From Hydractinia symbiolongicarpus (lineage: Eukaryota; Cnidaria; Hydrozoa; Anthoathecata; Hydractiniidae): DNA of 64,000 bases. How positions within the stretch are numbered: the stretch's first letter is position 1; each line of letters opens with the position of its first letter. Made by a program: the position numbers and the translations under genes. The stretch covers positions 21,879,001-21,943,000 of the forward strand of contig NC_079875.1 of assembly GCF_029227915.1 (NCBI RefSeq). Direction: 5' to 3'. Under the pieces are notes generated by a model that made no database searches, was not told the origin of the DNA, and saw only the letters and a list, made by a program, of their open reading frames with translations. Below are positions 57,401 through 64,000 of the stretch, piece by piece.

Positions 57401-60400
57401 TTATCCCATGGTTGTGGATTATGGCTCATGGCTTTTAGTATAAATTCATTTTTGATGTTAGCGCCAGTGCTTTGTTGGACGTCAACTTTAGTTTCACTTT
57501 CTTTGACAGATTCGCCTACTTGGTTAGCTTCCGGTTTGGTTTTTGACGATGCATCCGGAATAGCATGTTTATTTTCATCCGGTGAAAACACGTCTTTGTC
57601 TAGCGGAGGATCTTTAGTTATCGGGTTAGATCCGGGTCTAGACGGTTCTGACCGGACTATGGAGTTGCTTTCGGATTTAGCTACGCTAGATGGAGCAGTA
57701 GGTTCCGATTCAGATAAAGAAGACATACCGTTAAGAGAAAATTTTAACTGATTATACATGTTATTATCGGGTTCTATTTTGTCGGAATACTTCATAATAG
57801 TGGTCGTTTGAGATTTTGTTGGCTGGTTTTTTGTTGGCACATATTCCGTAGGTTCATTTTTGTCATTAATTCGGGAAAAGTGAACTTCGTGTTCGTTTGC
57901 ATTGGACGAGAATTTCGATTCGAGAAAATTCTCCACTAGATCCAACTCTTTAACGTTTGTCCTACTTTCTTCCTTTGTCAATTTTCTAATCGGTCTCGGA
58001 GTTATACCAATCATTTTCTCTCGCTTCGAATAATATCTATAAAGTTTATCCCAAAATCCGATCAAGTTTATCGGTTTCTCCTGTTTCTTCGCTGGAAACA
58101 CCGAATCGGATTTTTTAGATGTTGGGAGTGATGCAGGTAAAGCACGAGAATTTTTGAAAAAATGAGCGAGGTCTTTTTGATGAACCTTGGCTGCATTTCC
58201 CTTTGACATAAGAGCGGCTAGTTCAGATGCTCTCCCATGGTTACTTGAAAAACGATCGTGAAGTTGACTAAACATACTTTCTACGGAATTTTTTACACTC
58301 CCTGGAGGAGTATATTGTAAAGAACGCATTCTAGCAGCTTCCAGTTGCTGCAGACGAATGTTATTATAGTTACTTTGTAAGGGACTTTTATACGGTTTTA
58401 ACTTTCCCGGTACTTTAGTTCGTATGAGAGCTTGGTCCGTTCGTGGCTCTTCAACATTCAATATTGTTATCATGGAAGGTGATTTCTGAAATTTCTTCGT
58501 CGGTACATATTTTTGGGCTTTCCAAGGACGACTATATAGATGTTTCTTTGAGATCCTGCGCCCCTTTTTTCTTGTTCGAGCCGCGCGTATTTTAGCAATT
58601 TGTAGAGCTCTCTCTTTTGTGATCGGTATCACGTGAGGTAAAGAAGGTCTTGCTTGGGGCCGCTGGAAACGTGCGTATATGTCCGCTTTTCTTGCAGCAT
58701 TCATTACAGGATTGCGAGCCCAGTACGTCCTGACATTGAACACGTTCGGATTTCCAGGTACGTGAACAGGTAAAAAATTTTCTAAAGGTTTTCTAACATA
58801 ACCGGCTAATCCTTTTTGGCGCAACATGTTGTAATAACCTGGAGATTTCAACTTTAAATATGGCGGGAGTTTAAAATGTCTATTGATGGGTTTAGCTGGG
58901 TATCTTGCCGTGTTTGGATTTGCAGGAGCGTTAGCTAAACCTTGTGGGTTGTGCAGCGTGAATGTTTGATAAGGAAGGCGTGACATACCTTCGTTGACCG
59001 GGTGATGAAAAATTGGCCGCGGTTTATAGAATCCTAATGGATTCTCTTGATTTAGAGGAGTTTCTTTTTTAAATTGGTTTCCAGTGACGGGTGGATAGAC
59101 CGGCATGTCGACAGTTTTTATTTCCCTATACGGGCTGAAGTAACTTTTGAAATATGGTCTACTGTTTTGTCCATTCCAAACATTTTCGTACGTTTTCACC
59201 GGCATGAACATGCTAGGCGCCGGGGCCGGCGGTCGGCTATTATAATTTGCAAAGTACGAATTGACTTGTTGTTGATTCGAGTTTGGAGAGTATGATAGTG
59301 GCGCTGCGGCTGGATTGGGATAGTACATAAGAAAGTTGAATTTTTTCGGATCTTTGACGTAATTCCAAAGACTAGGAGGTTGATACTTTGTAATTTTTTG
59401 TTGCGGCGCTGCCGGTCGGGGCGGTGGAAGTGGCGCTATTGGCTTTTGAAAGACTTGTTTCGGTGGGCTTTGAACTTGTGGTTGTTGGTATAAGGTGGCA
59501 ATATTTGGATAGGTGGACGCTTTTTGTTGTTGCAGTTTTGCTTCCAGTTCAGAGGGAAATTGAGGCTGCGCTTCACTCTGTACTTGGGCTATTACTGGTG
59601 CCTGTGGCAAAGTTGGCTGGTAAGCGTGCAGTTGCACAGGTGGGGGTGCTGGTTGGTGAATTTGCGGCAGCGGTGGTTGCGGTTGCGATAGAGGACTTTG
59701 CGAAGCATTTGGTATTTGTTGAGAAAGTTGAGTTGGCGGTTGTTGTTTTTGCGAAGGCGGATTCATGTATGATTGTTTGATTTGCTTAGACATTCTATCA
59801 AAATTATCCCAAAAATGAGCGTTACCGTTGTTATTGCTGTAGTTGTCTTCTGCTTTCAATCCAGCAAATGATGACGAGGGCTGGACATCAGGTGTTGTTG
59901 GTTCTGCAGGGTGTGCATTGTATCCAGTAATAGAGGATGCTGACGGATATTTCTCAGGTGGTTCATATATCATTGCTGGCACAATTGGTGCTACTGGTTC
60001 TCTTTGAAAGAATGGTTGAGGCGGTGGCTGATATGGTTGCACCATTGGTGGCGGCGGGATTAATGATTGGTAAGGTAAGAAATCTAAACATACAAAATAT
60101 ACTACGTCATTCTTTAATGACTTCTTCTGGTAGATGAAACTAAACATAAATTGATATTGAAATGGACTATGTGTTCCGAGTTGACAAGGAATCTAAATAA
60201 CATTTCAATCTTATTTTAATTACCTTGTTTTGCTTCTATGGCTGGCGCACCTGTAGTAGTCTGCACTGGCGGCACGTACGGTCGTTGAGTTGTAGCGGGG
60301 TACGTGGGTAACGGCGGTGGAGGCGGAGGTGGAGGCGGCGGCGGCAGCGGCAGCGGTGCTGGAGGTTCATTTATCGGTAAAACTGGAGCTGGTTGTTGCG

Positions 60401-62498
60401 GCTCCGCTGGCTGTGTTGAAGCACCTGGCGGAATCAATTGCGGCGCCGCTGGCGGAGCGGATGACTGTACTTTACCCGTAGTGGCTTGAGCTCTTTGTAT
60501 AAAATCTAGGATGGCTTCTGGAGATAATAAAGCAATAACACAAAGTCAATGAGGTGAAAACATAATGGTGTTTTATTAATATATTTATCTGTTAATTTAA
60601 CAGAGAATAAAAGAAACAAATTTTTTTTGAACAGATTGGCAAATTTTTGTGACAATATCAATGTTAACGCATAATACACACCTGCCGTACGGTCTCCGTC
60701 AAATTTCTCCGTGAAAACTCCATGTCGATATAAACGTATTTCGGGAAACATTGGAATTTTTAATTTATCGCACATTGATTTTCCATCCTCCCAGCAATTC
60801 ACCTAAATATTTAATACCAGGTTTTAATATACTGGAGCAGGACACTGTTCATTCATTCATTCATTCATTCATTCATTCATTCATTCATTCATTCATTCAT
60901 TAATTCATTCATTCATTCATCACTAGGGTGTAAAAGTGAAAAGAACTATCTTCGTAAGCGTTTCAGTCTTTTTGCAAAAAAGCTTCTTTTCTGCTCTTGA
61001 GAAGCGAGATTAATTTTGACACGAAGTTGAATTAAAAAAGCAAAGAAAAAAGCAATTACATCTACAGAATTTAGCTTGCACAGTCTAGAGAGCGCGTTGA
61101 GATAAACCTTTTTAAAACAATGTCATTAATTGTGGACAGTGTAGATTTAACTTAGGCTTAACAAGGATTTTCACGAACATTAAACTTTTCTTCTCGTTCA
61201 TGACTTTGGTTTTGTTGTTTCAAGTACATTTGGGGGACATTTAAGGCTTCTGTATGGATAAAACATACGCGCATAGTGTAAAGTTCGCATTTTCGCAAAA
61301 AGAAAATTTAAACCCTCTCCTACAGAATGGCTAAAAAAGAGTTATGTACTTTAATAACGTCATACAAAGGCGTGTTTCACCAGTTGGGAAGATATAAGTT
61401 ATCCATAATGGCTGCAAATTTTAAAAGAGTGTATGTCAGGTTAGTATTATTAATTGCCACTATTGTTGATTTGTTACGAGGAAGAAAGTAAAATTACCGT
61501 CTTGGAAATGAACTCTATATATTTCAAGGTAGAAGTAAAATGATGATACCTTTCCAAGGACGTATTCTTTATTGCTAGCCAATACGGCTGCTGCTTTCTC
61601 CCATTCTGGCTGCAATTTTTGACAATGTTTACACCTAAAAGAATGGACAAGACATTGTAACCTACGACACTGTTCCACTGACTGATATACTAGTACATTA
61701 CTGCCGAAAACCTACCAAGTATTCAATGTCTGAATGTGGTGAAAAAGAAAATTGCACAGATACCTTTTAATAAAAGTTTCAAAGATATTTAGAAAATATT
61801 TTAATAACTTTGTTTTACGTCCGTTATTTATTCATTCTACTCATATACGCCCATTAACTTTTTTACCGCTAACTATTCATTGACACTTCTTGCTATCAGT
61901 TATTAAACACAATATTTTTCTACCTTGCACCCTCCTTAACAAACGCCTGTGCTCCCAACTCTTAAGCTCAAATGTGGGCAATATTAGACACTTGAGAGCA
62001 CTTTACACTGCCTTGTTTTCCCTATTTAGAAAAATAAAGTTAATAAATGCATGCACAAGCCGTGTATAAACGTTAAATAAGTTGAAATTCACGCGGCATT
62101 TACAGAAAGTTATTTGCTTTCTTGACATGTGATCGAGTTGAGACACGTGATCGAGTTGACACATGTGATTGAGTTGACACATGTGATCAAGTTGAAGTTA
62201 CAAGACGTAAAAATTGATATCAGAGTCAGGAGAAGTATTGCAGTGAAAAAAAAAACGCCATTGACGTCAAACTCAAATGAGGTAAACCAACAAAAAATAT
62301 TACAGCAGAAATAAAATATGCCAGAAGTTCTTACCATGGCATAATAAATTCAATTAACATTATATCTTTGTCTTTTGTAAACTGATCGAAGGTTTGTTCG
62401 GTAAGTTCAAACATTTGCAACAATCCTTTGTTCATCAATTGCAAAAAAATTAGCAAGAATAACATAACTCTAAAATTTGAAAGATTTGTCCGTAGCAT
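48415..62498 (-). CDS. Secreted thioredoxin/PDI-domain protein with giant disordered tail
   Basis: Five well-supported minus-strand exons: 62498-62335, 61634-61550, 60802-60682, 60517-60224 and 60083 onward. They encode a hydrophobic signal (VMLFLLIFLQLM), then a thioredoxin fold with WCKHC active site, EWEKAAAVLASNKEYVLGKV, and the cis-Pro strand IPMFPEIRLYRHG. A proline/alanine linker with an 11-Pro run follows. The fifth exon (open to a stop at 57,199) adds about 960 residues rich in Pro, Gln, Tyr and Lys, ending in a Lys/Arg block (KKKRRKKKKRRKRKR). Two further open blocks of like composition follow at 56125-55169 and 51950-48415. Their borders are phase-compatible with the exon 4 and 5 boundaries, so they may be alternative or later exons, or a separate gene. 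I do not recognise the tail; an extracellular structural protein is inference. Confidence 0.7.
52009..52698. other. Intron or spacer, nothing firmly recognised
   Basis: A 79-codon + strand ORF at 52,419-52,658 has no recognisable domain and lies opposite the large minus-strand locus. I treat it as chance. Confidence 0.35.
52699..53262. mobile_element. pogo/Tigger-like MITE with TA duplication
   Basis: The ends are inverted: left CAGTAGACTTCCGATAACTC, right the complement of CAGTACACTCCGGATAACT. They are flanked by TA at 52,697-52,698 and 53,263-53,264. Multiple TAACTCGAAC and GTTCGAGTTA words occur inside both ends. No transposase ORF is present, so it is nonautonomous. TA duplication and CAGT ends fit the Tc1/mariner-pogo group. 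Confidence 0.75.
53265..54225. other. Spacer, nothing recognised
   Basis: A+T-rich sequence between the MITE and the 66-bp repeat array, within the large minus-strand locus. No exon-like segment seen. Confidence 0.4.
54243..54440. repeat. 66-bp tandem repeat carrying CRE palindromes
   Basis: Three near-identical 66-bp units start at about 54,243, 54,309 and 54,375. Each contains AACACGTTGAATG and GTGACGTCATTTT, which includes the perfect CREB/ATF palindrome TGACGTCA, and GGGAAACGTTTAACAG. A further GACGTCA lies just upstream at 54,226. Confidence 0.92.
54441..55168. other. Presumed intron of the large minus-strand locus
   Basis: No repeat or exon recognised. It lies immediately on the intron side of the donor at 55,169. 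Confidence 0.4.
56126..57198. other. Spacer between coding blocks of the minus-strand locus
   Basis: On the minus strand this runs from the exon 5 stop (57,199) to the acceptor at 56,125. It shows no second thioredoxin domain or signal peptide, which argues against an independent copy of the gene head lying here. Confidence 0.45.
60849..60925. repeat. (ATTC)n microsatellite
   Basis: About nineteen ATTC units with one TAATTC interruption, in the intron between exons 2 and 3 of the thioredoxin-headed gene. Confidence 0.95.
60926..61549. other. Intron 2 of the thioredoxin-headed gene
   Basis: Beyond the ATTC tract nothing is recognised. Confidence 0.4.
61635..62334. other. Intron 1 of the thioredoxin-headed gene
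   Basis: Holds a short imperfect tandem repeat near 62,126-62,195 (units like GATCGAGTTGACACATGT, about four copies). Otherwise nothing is recognised. Confidence 0.5.
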
Positions 62499-63416
62499 CT
62501 TTGCTTTTCTTTAACTTTAATTTTGTTCTATTACGTTTCAAATTATGTATGCTTCCTGGTTAATGCTTCACAAACACTTCCATATTTCAGTGCACAAAAC
62601 AGCAAAACATCTCCTAAAATTCATGTTTCATCCGCCATGTTCTTTCTCGTACTTATTTTAAGCGGGAAGGAAATCGACAACCATATAAAACTAATGATCA
62701 ACTAAAAATAGACGTCTACTATCCAATCATATGCTGTGAGTTTCTAAGGCTTGCAAAAAATCAGCATGAATTATTTTGATTGTAAAATCCAAAACAACGA
62801 AAAATCTGCGAAGTTGAGGATAAATCGCAGAAGTGTGTACTCAACCGTTTGAAAATTTAGGAAGATGAGAATTCGCAAAACTAATTCAAGCGTTTGAAGC
62901 AGTGAAATCTCGAGGTGCAACTGCAGTCAGCCGTGCAACTTATTTATAATTTGTGTTCGTTTCAAACACCCCTGCCGACACAGTTTGGGTCAGTAATTTA
63001 ATCATTAGGTTTCAAACATGGGTTAAATGCATGCTAGCGAAATGTTTATTTGTTCGGCATTTTATGCTGAATTATTTGAAAGCAGTTTAACCCGGAAGAG
63101 ATAGGTTAAGAAATTTTAAATTAGAGTTTTGTTGTGTTAAAATATGCATGTATGTTTATGTTGGCTTATGTAAATTGTTATCTGGACAATAAATTATCAC
63201 ATTTTGACGACACTTTCTAGCCAGCAATTATGCATAAGCTCGCATGTACATATCTAAATTTTAGTATCCAAAAAAGTCTGCAACTTTTTTGCCATAGATG
63301 TTGAAATTTTTTACAATATGTGCATCATCCCTTGTGTGAATTTATTGTACTATGTTTTTGTTGCAGCGGATGATGTACAACTGCAGTAGCTGCTGAACAA
63401 TTTCCTAATTTATTTA
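62499..63416. other. Upstream region of the thioredoxin-headed gene
   Basis: It should contain the promoter and 5' UTR of the minus-strand gene starting at 62,498. No clear core promoter motif or other gene is recognised. Confidence 0.35.
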
Positions 63417-63912
63417 AGTTCCGTTAACTCGAGCACCGGATAACTCGAACTTTCGTTATGTCGAACCATTTTCTTGGATCCCTTGAACTTTCGTTAATAC
63501 TTTTTTTCAAAACAACGCAGGTTAACTGGAACCTCGGATAATTCGAACATTCGTTAACCCCCCCCCCCCCCCCCCCTTTGTTCCTGAGGCTAATTTCTTC
63601 GAATACCTCGAACTTTTTACTCGAAAAAAGAAAATCAAAGACTAGATAAATATGAGATTCCAATTACCTTCTTTAGTTTAACTCTTGATGTAATATAGAT
63701 AATGTTATAAAAGCCATACAAGGGACTTGTATGTCCATTTCATTGCCAAAATTGCACCTTTTACCGGTAACTGTTGCCCCACCTTCTGAAAAAATCGTTT
63801 TAACTCAAACCATAATCTCATTTTAGACAAAATTCGACTTAACGGGAGCTTAGTTTAAAGTAGAACTATTTTCCTCGGCCCCTTGGAGGTTCAAGTTATT
63901 GGGAGTTAACCG
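63417..63912. mobile_element. Second pogo-like MITE copy, left end eroded
   Basis: It carries the same family words as 52,699-53,262: CCGTTAACTCGAG and GGATAACTCGAACTTTCGTTA at the left, and CCTTGGAGGTTCAAGTTATT then GGGAGTTAACCG before TA at the right. An uninterrupted C run of about 20 sits at 63,558-63,577. No ORF is present. The left boundary is approximate. Confidence 0.65.
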
Positions 63913-64000
63913 TATTTGAAACGCTGTGACGTAAATTTTGACATAAGAGGGAAAGGCGCCATCATTTATTTTGATTTTTTTCATCCATTATTTTTTCTTA

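Noticed and set aside
48517-60489. Plus-strand ORFs opposite the thioredoxin-headed locus
   Set aside because: They are shadows of the long minus-strand open exons, which have biased composition and no stops.

Overview
The window is nuclear DNA of an animal, most likely a cnidarian and possibly a hydrozoan. It is A+T-rich, its genes have many short exons with GT-AG introns and typical metazoan products (UBL7, CCDC112, perilipin, cyclophilin B, a BAX/BAK-like protein), and the intergenic DNA is full of eukaryotic mobile elements (Penelope-like, RTE-like LINE, tRNA-derived SINEs, pogo-type MITEs, a Polinton/Maverick). There are no bacterial operons. Species assignment is inference.

Layout. 1-13 kb: a decayed Penelope-like 3' end, an (AT)n tract, then a CCDC112-like coiled-coil gene (+) whose introns hold a SINE-like repeat, a 129-bp tandem repeat and an RTE-type LINE whose 5' part is inverted. 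13.4-18.7 kb: UBL7 (+), nine exons. 20.1-21.3 kb: a divergent BCL-2-family gene (-) with a C-terminal anchor. 22.7-23.1 kb: a truncated integrase-core ORF (-). 24.2-27.0 kb: a perilipin (+). 28.3-31.3 kb: an accessory stretch with a 2A-like peptide ORF, a degraded mobile ORF, a 663-bp (GTCT)n array and a repeat fragment. 31,605-41,841: a complete but decayed Polinton-like element with about 205-bp terminal inverted repeats and a 6-bp target duplication. 42.2-44.5 kb: cyclophilin B (+). 44.6-46.3 kb: a SINE and a TTAA-flanked element. 48.4-62.5 kb: one very large minus-strand locus encoding a secreted thioredoxin/PDI domain followed by very long Pro/Gln/Tyr/Lys-rich disordered sequence. Pogo-like MITEs lie at 52.7 and 63.4 kb.

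How the parts relate. The host genes are unrelated housekeeping loci: ubiquitin-like/UBA signalling, lipid-droplet coating, ER proline isomerisation, apoptosis and centriolar coiled coil. The Polinton carries a protein-primed-type DNA polymerase, HNH nuclease, packaging ATPase, a truncated capsid-like ORF, coiled-coil and membrane proteins, a zinc-binding miniprotein and a DUF4116-like repeat protein. I found no integrase or protease in it. Perfect hairpins sit at most of its gene boundaries, recalling the hairpin rule for mRNA ends in giant viruses. The two most interesting items are that hairpin punctuation and the thioredoxin-headed giant disordered protein.
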